From Calycina herbarum (taxonomy: Eukaryota > Ascomycota > Leotiomycetes > Helotiales > Pezizellaceae): DNA of 64,000 nucleotides. Position 1 is the first letter of the stretch, and each line of letters opens with the position of its first letter. The notes beneath the pieces were generated by a model, which did not search any database, was not told the origin of the DNA, and saw only the letters and a list, made by a program, of their open reading frames with translations. The position numbers and the translations under genes are program-made. The stretch spans positions 186,001 through 250,000 of the forward strand of contig LLEY01000032.1 of NCBI GenBank assembly GCA_001414485.1. Reading direction: 5' to 3'. This document shows, piece after piece, positions 11,121-20,316 of the stretch.

Positions 11121-12375
11121 ATGTTGACCCGCAGCTCCGTCAGGTCGGCGCAGGTACGTTTCCTCACCTCCCATCTCCCAATGGCACAATCATGTAGCTA
11201 AACTCCAGCTTTCTTATCAGAGCCTTCTGCGAACCGCCCAAGCTCCCTCGCGATCCTTCGCAACCATCCAGAGCGATATCTTTAAACCAACAAAATATGG
11301 TGGCAAATACACCGTCACTCTGATTCCTGGAGATGGTATCGGAGCTGAAGTTGCAGAGTCTGTCAAGACTATCTTTAAGGCAGACAACGTACCGGTTGAG
11401 TGGGAGCAAATCGACGTCTCAGGTTTAGCAACTGGCGACAAAGTTACAGACGACCTTTTCCGGGAATCGATTGCCTCGCTGAAGAGAAATAAGTTGGGAT
11501 TGAAGGGTATCTTGCACACACCTGTCGAGAGATCGGGACACCAATCGTTCAACGTGGCACTGCGTCAAGAGCTGGACATCTACGCCTCGGTGGTTTTGAT
11601 CAAGAACATCCCAGGGTACAAGACTCGACACGATAACGTCGACCTCTGCATTATCCGTGAGAACACTGAGGGTGAATACTCTGGACTTGAGCATCAATCA
11701 GTTTCCGGAGTTGTCGAGTCCCTTAAAATCATTACCCGCGCAAAGTCAGAGCGTATCGCAAAGTTCGCATTTGCTTTCGCCTTAGCCAACAACCGCAAGA
11801 AGGTCACTTGTATCCACAAGGCCAACATCATGAAGCTCGCAGACGGTCTTTTCCGAAATACCTTCAACAACGTCGCTAAGGAGTACCCCACCTTGGAGAC
11901 CAACGACATGATTGTCGATAACGCATCCATGCAATGTGTATCTCGACCACAACAATTCGATGTTATGGTTATGCCTAACTTGTACGGAGGAATCTTATCC
12001 AACGTTGGAGCTGCTCTCGTTGGTGGTCCAGGTGTTGTTCCAGGTTGCAACATGGGTCGTGAAGTCGCTGTCTTCGAGCCTGGATGCCGTCACGTCGGTC
12101 TCGATATTAAGGGCAAGGACCAAGCCAACCCAACTGCCATGCTTCTTTCCGGATCCATGCTTCTGAGACACTTGGGACTGGATGAGCATGCCAACCGTAT
12201 TTCCAAGGCCGTGTACGATGTGATTGCTGAGGGGTAAGAACAGTCTTTAATATTTCATATAAGAATTCAATACTAACAGTATACCAGAGCCGTCCGAACC
12301 CGCGATATGGGAGGTATTAGCAGCACAAACCAATTTACAAGAGCTGTATTGGACAAGATGGAGCTCGCAGGTTAA
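11121..12375 (+). CDS. IDH1: NAD+-isocitrate dehydrogenase subunit 1, mitochondrial (377 aa)
   Basis: Exons 11121-11153, 11221-12233 and 12288-12375; introns are 67 and 54 nt, the second with a TACTAAC branch. The protein is one subunit of the TCA-cycle enzyme that oxidises isocitrate to 2-oxoglutarate with NAD+ in the mitochondrial matrix. The short N-terminus, rich in Arg and Ser (MLTRSSVRSAQ, then TAQAPSRSFAT), is a mitochondrial presequence. Family motifs follow: LIPGDGIGAEV, TPVERSGHQSFNVALRQELD, IKNIPGYKTRHDNVD, IRENTEGEYSGLEHQSV and NLYGGILSNVGAALVGGPG. SGLEHQSVSGVVESLK matches the regulatory IDH1-type subunit rather than IDH2. The length fits yeast IDH1 (360 aa). The first exon carries only eleven codons, and the last exon restores the conserved end TRDMGGISSTNQFT. 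The catalytic partner IDH2 is not in the window. Confidence 0.95.
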
Positions 12376-12689
12376 AGGTAGAAATGCGAATTGTATAAAG
12401 GGGAATAGAGTCAATTAGACTGTTGTATTCTACTCGCGTCAGGCGCCCAGATTGGTGCAAATATATATCCATTGGAAACCTTGATCGTTTTAAACAAATT
12501 GTAAGAATATGGCCCGATACTTTGTCATTTAAACATGTCTTGGAACTCGGACCCCTAAAACGATATGGGACCACATATTATTCTGCTAGTGAGAAACCGA
12601 ACCAGGATTCAAACGTTAGGGAGAATGTTTTTTAATCAAAATTTGTGAGTCGATTCGGCCTTGTATTTTTTTGGCATCTTTACGCTACT
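12376..12689. other. Intergenic, no gene seen
   Basis: Downstream sequence of IDH1, presumably its 3' untranslated region. No reading frame or structured element is evident. The AG at 12741-12742 (CTTTTTTCTCAG) could be an acceptor for a lost upstream exon of the broken gene that follows. Confidence 0.5.
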
Positions 12690-13845
12690 TGACAAGAACG
12701 AGAATCTCGTGCTAATTGAGATTACACTCCTTTTTTCTCAGGGTCTAGATTCCACAGTATCCAGATGAGGGAAGGGCACTTCACGTTCCAAATCAACGAA
12801 ACGGTGACGGAGAAGATATACGGGACAATACAGAGCATCCTCAAGGAAATCGTGAAGTTCAGGATCCATTGGGAGCCTAAGACGAGGAAGCGAGGATCGG
12901 TCTTGAAACCGGAAACAGTTCGAACAAAAGTACCACATTATCAGGAGGTTGTCACAGCAAATACGATGTCAACATATTCAATTAGAAACACCGCTGCTCA
13001 GAAATCATCTCGTCAAACCTGGCTGGGCAAGTTACAAGATTTCGACTTTGCTGGTGACGACTTAGAACCTTAGAACCCGGACCTATTTACAACTATGCAA
13101 GTCTGGAGTCACATGAATGCTGTGGAGCATATAGTTGAGGCGTTTGAAAACTCCATTGGACAGCAGAAAGCTCAAAACAGGGTGTTAGAACAGGAGTGGG
13201 ACCCATTAGCAACAAACTACCACTTTAATCTCCAAAAACAACCACGGCAGATGTCGAGGTACATCTCGAAAACATACACGGACAGTGAGACTCTGTCTTT
13301 CCATTCTAAAGAGCTCCCCGGCCTAAAAGCCACTTGTTCCAAAGCCGCCCAAACGGCAATTCTCTTATTTTGCTGCACAATCGGTGCAGGCGTGTTCATG
13401 ACATATGAGACTCCAACAGTAGGTCTTGGTTGTACATCTGGCAGTTATCTCCTATACGCCATCATGGCGACTTCTTCATGCCTTCTCCTTATATATATTC
13501 GGCTTATTTATCAAACCCACATGCCTCCAATGTCGAAATCGGGGATAGAAACAGTTTTTGGGCCCTCACTTGTTATTGTGGCAAGTTTATTGCCAGGTTC
13601 AATGCACCATGGCTGATTCTCGTATCTGTCCTCCAATTCACCAATCTATACAACACTTGCTGGTGCTCCACGTCAGTAATAAGTCTCCGAGAACATCTCT
13701 GTTCGAAACTGGTGAACAAATTCTGAATGGAAGCAAGGCGCCCTGGATTGGGAGTGTATTTTTGGCTTCTATCATGAGCTACCTAGCCGCGTGGTTCTTT
13801 TTGCGAAGTAGAGGGGATGAAATTTATGAGAGGAATAAGAAATGA
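12690..13845 (+). pseudogene. Broken membrane-protein gene (in-frame stop plus two frameshifts)
   Basis: A conserved-looking coding track runs along the plus strand but changes frame. Frame 3 is open from about 12732 with INETVTEKIYGTIQSILKE, meets TAG at 13071-13073, then stays open to a hydrophobic block (TAILLFCCTIGAGVFMTYE, then PTVGLGCTSGSYLLYAI). Around 13480-13495 the coding sense moves to a second frame (SAYLSNPHASN ... RFNAPWLILVSVLQFTNLYN). Around 13690-13712 it moves again (ETGEQILNGSKAPWIGSVFL) and ends at 13843-13845. No GT..AG introns bridge these switches. The pattern 'TPTVGLGCxSGSYLLY ... NAxWLI.vsvLqFTnlYn.CWC' looks like a family of uncharacterised multi-pass fungal membrane proteins. 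I read it as a decayed copy; assembly indels are the alternative for the two shifts but not for the stop. Confidence 0.55.
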
Positions 13846-14317
13846 AGGCCATTGATGCATTCAAGACTCTCATAGTTATTACTTTGGGGAAGTATGGGAG
13901 GGGTCAAGCGAGAATGCTGGGAGTTCTTACAACAAATGACCCTCAATCACCTGTTGATCCGGGAGGAAGTAGGCATTTAAAATAAAGAGATAGTGGGTCT
14001 GAAGAAAAGTGACTAGACTAGAGAAAATTGATTAATGAAAGTCGAATGGGTGTCAGGAATTGGATCTCAAAGTCGCCCTAGAATGCAGTCTCCTTTGCAG
14101 ATTGACACAACATAAGAAGGATATGCCTGAAGGGAACGCCATATTACTAACTCACTGTTCAGGAGGATTTCTGCTCAAGGCTGTCAGCTTGTAGGTCGTA
14201 TCACTTTTGTAGAACTTACCATATCAAAATTTCCGAGAACCCAAGCTCAAACAAGGCTTGAATTGAAAATTGGGTATTATTCCTATTGTACATTGATCAA
14301 GTATATACATTCTCCAC
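13846..14317. other. Intergenic, no gene seen
   Basis: About 470 bp between the end of the broken membrane-protein gene and the stop codon of the SHE9-like gene. No coding signature seen. Confidence 0.5.
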
Positions 14318-15559
14318 CTAAGATAGACGGAGAAGGGTGGCAATAACAGCAGTCAAGACTACCCCCGTTGCGGCGCCTTCTAATGCAACAATCGTGACAT
14401 CTTGTTTTCGCATCTGTATAGGTCTTTTGCTGAATAGATCTTCAGCTGCTGGTCTCCAGGTTTCCGGCTTCTTGATATCAAGTATTGCGGATTTCTCTAC
14501 TTCCGCAGCACCGGGAGCGATAATCTTCTCTTCTGAACCCTCTCCATCTATACATGCCACCACGGCTTCCACAGCGGGTAGCGATGAGGCTGTAGAACCC
14601 TCCGCTTCCTCCTCCAATTCCTGAATTCCAGCGGTAAGGACACCGTCGAGTGGAACTCGTTCCGCCTCTTGACTTTCAAGCTCCTGAGAATGAATTAACT
14701 TCTCCTGCGCCAGAGCCTCTCTGACCTTTTCCTCAAATCCATGAACCAACCTCCTCCTTCTCCATGGCTCAAATCCAAACTGGAACACCAAAAACAGTAA
14801 AACGTTAACACCCATTAACCCCCACGTTCCCCAAGTACTCATCCTTCTAATCTTATCACTCCAAATTTGTTCTTCATGATAGCGACTCAAGATGCTAGAG
14901 CTCAGCTTACTAGCCGCATGTTCGGCTTCTCGTTCAGCATCCGCTAGTTTCGTTGCGGATTCTTGGACTGCCTGTTCGTTGCTGTGATCCATCCGGTACA
15001 ACGCCGTGAACCTTTCGAGGTCATTGGGGTTCCAAGTATCCTTTCTCGCCAATAACCCGGTTACTTCACGTTGTGTGGAGGCTCGGTCTGCGACCGTAGT
15101 CTTGTATTTAAGTCGCGATGAACGCACTAAGTCTTGGGCGTCTGCTACTCGCTTCTCTAGCTCGGTGATGCGGCTTTTGAGGGCCTCGATACCAGAGTAA
15201 CCTGTAAGGTCGTTGATGCGCTGAGAAGCAATGAAGATGTTGCCTTGGAGGTGGTCCATAAGATGGGAGAAGCGCTTCGTGACATCGCTCCGGCGATTTT
15301 CTTCTGCGGATGGCAGATCTGTGGAAACATCTTCTGCTATTGGAGCCGATTTCGAGGATTCGGAATCTGGAGAAGGTTGGGATGACAGAGGAGTTGTTGG
15401 CTTGGAAGAATCGGCGTACCGCCGAATCTGGGTCCGGGTTTTACATTGAACACAAAATGAAGGCCGAATTGAAGGTCGACTCGATAATCTATAGGATCGT
15501 GAGACTGCGGAGGAGGAGTCGAAGAGGAACCTTGGGACGGTGCGAGCCAGAGGTTGCAT
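14318..15559 (-). CDS. SHE9: SHE9/MDM33-family mitochondrial inner-membrane protein (413 aa)
   Basis: Single uninterrupted frame. Members of this family (yeast She9/Mdm33) sit in the mitochondrial inner membrane, face the matrix and take part in inner-membrane fission and morphology. The ATG at 15559 begins an Arg/Ser-rich presequence (MQPLARTVPRFLFDSSSAVS...); an upstream in-frame ATG at 15718 would add 53 residues without targeting character, so the inner start is preferred. The matrix part is predicted coiled coil (residues about 100-240) with family motifs LMDHLQGNIFIASQRINDLT, YSGIEALKSRITELEKRV and NDLERFTALYRMDHSNE. Two transmembrane segments follow: WGLMGVNVLLFLVFQFGF (about 250) and VVLTAVIATLLRL at the very C-terminus, separated by an acidic loop. 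It is divergent from the HAD phosphatase gene, with 412 bp between starts. Confidence 0.92.
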   Translation of the reverse strand: MQPLARTVPRFLFDSSSAVSRSYRLSSRPSIRPSFCVQCKTRTQIRRYADSSKPTTPLSSQPSPDSESSKSAPIAEDVSTDLPSAEENRRSDVTKRFSHLMDHLQGNIFIASQRINDLTGYSGIEALKSRITELEKRVADAQDLVRSSRLKYKTTVADRASTQREVTGLLARKDTWNPNDLERFTALYRMDHSNEQAVQESATKLADAEREAEHAASKLSSSILSRYHEEQIWSDKIRRMSTWGTWGLMGVNVLLFLVFQFGFEPWRRRRLVHGFEEKVREALAQEKLIHSQELESQEAERVPLDGVLTAGIQELEEEAEGSTASSLPAVEAVVACIDGEGSEEKIIAPGAAEVEKSAILDIKKPETWRPAAEDLFSKRPIQMRKQDVTIVALEGAATGVVLTAVIATLLRLS

Positions 15560-15971
15560 GGCCGCTGTCCTTTCGTCGTTCAATTGGCCAAGGGCGCGGG
15601 TTTTTTTAAGTTGACTGGAAGCTCTGATGTTTTCCAGAGACCCTGAAATGTGGTCACCGTCACGCCTGAAGTCTGTGCCTCTCTGGGTTTCTGGTGGGGT
15701 TCCATTCAACCCCACCATCCTCTCTTCAACCTCCCCCCTTCCTTCATTTGTTTATTGATTCGTAGATTTGCAAATAGAGCAGCTTTTTTTCTTGCGATTG
15801 ATCCTTTTCAAGCGCCAAGAGTTTGGATCGTTTGTATTTGAACTTGCTAGGTGGGTTTTCAACGGAGTCAAAACATTGAAGCTTTTGACAACACATCCCC
15901 CCTCTTTATTTTGTTGGAGGAACAAAACACTGACGATTTGCCCTAGTCTCGTACATATAAAATCTCTCAAG
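15560..15971. promoter_or_regulatory. Divergent promoter region SHE9 / HAD phosphatase
   Basis: 412 bp between two divergent start codons, so the promoters of both genes must lie here. It contains C/T-rich tracts around 15718-15750, which are common in fungal promoters. No specific operator is recognised. Confidence 0.5.
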
Positions 15972-16882
15972 ATGGCTACCTCTACCCTCCAAGCCATGAG
16001 AACGAACCCCAAATATATCTTCTTCTCCGATTTCGACGGTACCATCACTCTCCGCGACTCCAACGACTACCTGACGGATAACTTAGGCTACGGCCAAGTT
16101 CTCCGAAAGCAAGGAAACGCAGATGTTCTCTACGATCGTATGACTTTCCGTGACTCCTTCCAGGGAATGATGGATAGCGTTAAAACCCCATACGACGAAT
16201 GTATCCAGACACTGTTGGCGAATATCAAGCTTGATCCTGCGTTCAAGGAGTTTTATACTTGGTGCCGGGCGAATAATGTGCCAGTTGTGGTGTTGAGTAG
16301 TGGAATGGAGCCGATTATTCGAGCATTGTTGGTTCACCTTGTCGGCGAGGAAGCTTTGGATATTCAGATCGTTAGCAATGACGTTGCTTCAAGAGACGGA
16401 AAGAGTATCAATGAGGAGGGTGGATGGCAGATTGTGTTCCACGATCCTAGGTCAGGCACTTTGATAATTGCGAGGCAAGAAATATGCTAATCTTTGTTTT
16501 CAGTGACTTCGGCCATGATAAATCCTTGGAAATTCGACCATATAAACAACTTCCCGAAGGCGAGCGTCCGGTGATGTTCTACGCTGGAGATGGAGTTTCA
16601 GATCTCTCTGCTGCAAAAGAAACCGATCTTCTTTTCGCAAAGAAGAACATGGGTAACTTTTCCTCTCTACGCCAGCCAAGAAGAGCAAAATGTACTAATT
16701 AATTACCAGATTTGGTTACATACTGCGTAAAGCAGAGTGTTCCCTTCACTGAGTTCCAAGATTTCTCAACTATCTTGGAGACTGTCAAGAAAATCGCTGA
16801 AGGAAAGACTGATGTCAAAACTGTTGCTGCGGCGGGATACGAAGACTACAAGACAAGAAACCCGATTCTCGAGATGGCATAG
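15972..16882 (+). CDS. HAD-superfamily phosphatase (266 aa)
   Basis: Exons 15972-16450, 16504-16652 and 16710-16882, with introns of 53 and 57 nt in phases 2 and 1. The N-terminal motif FFSDFDGTIT (about residues 17-26) carries the nucleophile Asp and the acid/base Asp of HAD phosphatases. Motif II is the Ser in VVVLSSGMEP (about 108), and motif III/IV is YAGDGVSDLSAA (about 193). The fold and length match the fungal HAD group that includes yeast Pyp1 (YNL010W) and PHOSPHO-like phosphomonoesterases acting on small phosphate esters. The substrate here cannot be deduced. No signal peptide, so cytosolic action is inferred. Splicing is required: both introns break the reading frame if retained. 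Confidence 0.88.
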
Positions 16883-17735
16883 AGACAGAACATAGATATT
16901 TTGCTACCAGAGTAGGCATAGAGCTTTACGAATAGACACTGTTTTGATCGTCGTCCGAACTTGAGGAAATTTCGTACTGGAAAACGCTTCAAATAACCTT
17001 CCTACAAACGTTCGTTTTTACATATGCAAAGGTAACACATGCTACGCAAAGTGGATCCTTTTCACTTTGTCCACGAAATCATACTATGAGCGTATGTACA
17101 CAAGCTGAAATGACGTTGGGGTGGTGGCGTTAGCTATACCAACCCACTTTTAAAGTTATTGGAGTCAATTGAGCCTTATTTTAGTTGGTTATTTTTCTCC
17201 GTCACTTACTTGCCCAAGAATTGTGCGTAACGGTCTGAAGTAATGGGACGCATTTTTCGAGAAAGTTTGGAATCGCTAATTTTCCTAAACCCTCTCGATT
17301 AAAAGCTATGATTATCTAAGGACATTTCGCCCAATATGATATAAGGGTGCCGGAGCTCCATGACGGGGCCTCGTCCCTAGATGCACGAAATCTGAAATCT
17401 CAACTCTTGGGATGGCGCAGAGGTTTTCCAATTGAATTCTGTTGGAGGACTACTGCCGCCGATAGCCGTAGATACAAGATATTATTGCTTACTTCATTGG
17501 TCTCAGGGGTTCAAAATCCGAAATAGTTGCTTTAATAAGTTATATGTTAATCCTATCGCATCAGCTTATTTTGAACTTTCCGTATATAATTCGCTCTCTA
17601 TACCCCGGCGCTCCTTTTGACCTTTTGTTTTTCTTTCTGCTTTAGTTTTGCCCTTTTTGATTGATTTTGAGCTCATTGAGAAATACTGTGGAGCTCTTTG
17701 TCTCTCTTCACTCATCCCAGTACTCGTAGTATTCT
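16883..17735. other. Intergenic, with a decayed foldback-element copy
   Basis: About 850 bp between two convergent genes, without a supported gene. The stretch at about 17271-17363 resembles the loop and right arm of the foldback element found at 26979-27131, and is listed separately. Confidence 0.55.
17271..17363 (+). mobile_element. Decayed relative of the 27-kb foldback element
   Basis: The series ...CTAAACC-CTCGAT..A..AGCT.TGATTATCT..GGA.AT.TCGC.CAAT..GATA.AAGGGTGCCG..GAGC..ATGAC aligns over about 93 bp with 27039-27129, same orientation, with scattered substitutions. The matching left arm is not clearly preserved, so it looks like a truncated, mutated copy of the same non-autonomous element. 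Confidence 0.55.
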
Positions 17736-19117
17736 TCAAGGCTTCAAACTTGGAATGTTACTCAAGAACACTACCAAGACCGCACAATACCTACATAACC
17801 AAATAAGTATTAATCAAAGCGTCTTGAGTGGCATGACCTACGCTGCTGATGCGGCGAATATTTCATGACGTTTTGCTCGTGTGAATAGCGACATGACCGC
17901 GGAGAAAACCAGTGTGAAGACCAACAATACCACAATACTAGTTGTATGCGTGACATCCATATCTCCGGTCGAAGTTAACCTATTGAGCAGAGCTACTGGA
18001 ATTACCAATAAAGACAATAGAACAATGGTCAAAAGAGCAGTAGTTGCGTGCTCTTTGCGATTCTTGGAGTAATAGTGAAGCTCGGGGTCAGTTGTTTTTT
18101 CTCTATCGATCTATATCTTGTCAGTTGCTTCCTGGTTTTATTCCAATTTTGCCATACCTTTGAACAAAATATTCTCTACAATCTTGATTAGCAACAGTGT
18201 TTGATTTAAACTTGGTTTAGGGAGAATTACTTGCAGTAAGGGACAATGGAACACTTTAAGTAGTGTTTCGATAAAACTATCGAGTAGTGCCATTTCACGT
18301 CCATCCCGCAAAGTTATGAGATCTTCTTTGTTGTATATAAAGCCGTTCTCTTCGTCAACCAAGGGTTGCTTATCAAATATGTAACTTTCGACACTGTTGT
18401 AGTCACGTCTAGCAGGCTTGTTCAGAGCAACCATATTTTGAGCTTGTATCACCATTTCCCCTGAGAGATGTCAGAACAATCGAAGAAGCATTTGTAGTTG
18501 GTTCCCCAACCGTATTGTTTCAATCCTGCTTCAATGTCATTGAGAATGTCCGTTCGCGTTCGATTAGCCGGATCCTCTCTCCTACAGGCTGCCTCGTCAG
18601 AGTCTCTAGACATCAGAAGCTTTCGTGCGCGTGATGAAACTCCTTCTTGTTCAGCTTCTTCTGCATCTTGGTCATCATACTCGTCTAGCTCCTCTTCCAA
18701 GACCCTAAGTTGATCTTGCTTCCTCAGCAGTACGCGAGAATGGAGATACCCAAAACGCCTGTAAATCATGAAATTCTCGTCGCTGTCAAGAAATGTACTC
18801 AGAGAGCGGTATCCTCTGTACCTATCTTCCACTTGTTGCGTGTTAGCTGACGCATCTGCATTTGAAACAGTTCTAAGCTTACCTTTCCTTACTACTATTT
18901 TTCTCTTATATTCGTCGTCGTTTTCAGCTTGGGGCGTTTGAGAAGACCTCCAATTGAAGAGCTTTTGGAGAGGCGCAAGCAGCTCGATATGCAGTGGAAT
19001 TCTTAGGAAACATCTCGCTGATATGGGTTTTTTGTTTTGGTCACTTGACAACGCTTTCTCTATATCAACTTCCTGTAGTGTTGAAGAGTTTGTAATTGGC
19101 GAAATTGGGGAATCCAT
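17736..19117 (-). CDS. DUF6594-family membrane protein (391 aa)
   Basis: Five exons: 19117-18511, 18460-18231, 18182-18158 (25 nt), 18100-17842 and 17790-17736, introns 48-57 nt with matching phases. The N-terminal 90 residues are polar. Then comes the family signature YRGYRSLSTFLDSDENFMIY-RRFGYLHSRVLLRKQDQLRVLEEEL (about 111-155), followed by an acidic stretch, and NKPARRDYNSVESYIFDKQP. The C-terminus has EKTTDPELHYYSKNR and hydrophobic helices IVLLSLLVIPVALLN, SIVVLLVFTLVFSAVMSLF and YCAVLVVFLSNIP; the last appears only after removing the final intron. This is the layout of fungal DUF6594 proteins, whose role is unknown; the C-terminal helices suggest a membrane anchor. The micro-exon is the least certain piece, but it joins LLQ-IVENILFK-EKTTDPE smoothly. 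Confidence 0.82.
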
Positions 19118-19423
19118 TTTGAACGAAAGAAGCTGAAAGTTGTTTTGTCATTCACCTTTGAAAACCCGAACCAAGCTCTATATGTATAGAATATCTTCGT
19201 TGAAATGGGCGATGAGCATTAGGCTTATTTCACTGAAAGGACAAAAATCGGGAGACAGGTTGCATCGCTAAGCTGCTGTAGTGAGGAGGCTAAATTTTGC
19301 CTCAGAACTACTCGGTATACAAGAAACGGCATTGGCTAGCCTTTCGATGGTAGAAACACATTGGTGGAGTGCACGCCATTTCGGTGTCTCTAAGTGTCTA
19401 TCTGCATGATGCACCATCCTTGC
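19118..19423. other. Intergenic, no gene seen
   Basis: About 305 bp upstream of the DUF6594 gene, which should hold its promoter. No motif recognised. Confidence 0.5.
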
Positions 19424-19809
19424 TTATTGCTCTTTCAGCTTTTTCTGATCCACCCACTCCCCTTCGTTGTACAAAACCCCGTTTTGTTCAATTTGGTACT
19501 GATTGAGCCCTTTGTGTTTCCTAACCTCCACGATCTTAACATCAAAAGCACCCCGTGGCCTCCCAAGGTTAAGCGTCACGATATCCCTCTTTTGATATTT
19601 CTCAATGTTCTTTGTTTTGTCAGCAAAATATATTGACAACAGACAAGATCACACACTTGAGTGGGGTTTCCGCTCCCGTAGCAGGATCGGAACTCTGGAG
19701 CCTCACCCCCCTAAATTTTTGACTCTGGTCAGATATGTAGGTGCCAAAATGCTTCCTTGATAGGATAAGAGACTCGTACCTCGCTTCCCTCTCGCGCGTC
19801 GTTCTGCAT
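19424..19809 (-). CDS. Possible small protein, three exons (95 aa), hypothetical
   Basis: A three-exon model fits: 19809-19780, 19724-19653 and 19609-19424, with introns of 55 and 43 nt, GT..AG, phase 0, the second with a GCTGAC branch. The third exon lacks an ATG on its own, which is why an upstream exon is needed. The C-terminal half reads KRDIVTLNLGRPRGAFDVKI then EVRKHKGLNQYQI, EQNGVLYNEGEWVDQKKLKE, a beta-rich pattern like small KOW/SH3-like modules ('gd.V.l....rG.y.V......gkY.l...nG......v.ekdL'). That resemblance is by eye only. Alternative: part of a decayed gene, since another frame upstream (to about 20059) also looks protein-like. Function unknown. Confidence 0.4.
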
Positions 19810-20316
19810 GCTGTGAGGCAGTTTTTTGTAACTTATGATATGTTTTTTCTCTAGCTTCTGCGTTTATTGAATGACGCCCGAGGTGAGTCTGCCTTGGAGG
19901 GTGCCCTGGGGCTTCCCGGGTTGACCTTAAAGCCTTTCCGGGCATGTCAATGAGGCTCTGGGGGCTGGCCCACACCGGGTTTTCTTTCGGTCTGGGGTTC
20001 TTCATGCAGGTCTCAGGTATTCCGCATATATTGTTTTGTGTGTTACTATACCCGTCCAATCATCTCGTCCTTAGAGATTCACAAGCTGACCGCTTCTACA
20101 AAATGTGGAAGTCTTGCGAACAATTTCAAGAAGGCTGGGGGATCGTAGGGTGCCTTGCACTGGGCTTTTATCGGGCCTCTCTTTTCTAGGGAACTCTTCA
20201 AGGTGTAATATAGTTTCGTGTTCGTCGACCATCGAATTGTTTTTCTCAAATCCACCCAGCATCCAACCATTTTTCTCGTCGAAGGAAACCATAACACAAC
20301 TGACACCAAACACAAC
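19810..20316. other. Intergenic, divergent promoter region
   Basis: About 500 bp between the possible small gene (minus) and the caspase-like gene (plus). A minus-strand frame up to 20059 contains a charged, helix-like stretch but no known motif, so I do not call it. The promoter of the caspase-like gene should be here. Confidence 0.45.

Noticed and set aside
19703..20059. 118-residue minus-strand frame upstream of the small gene
   Set aside because: It contains a charged helix-like stretch but no family motif; it conflicts with the three-exon model and the promoter of the caspase-like gene. Kept only as an alternative.
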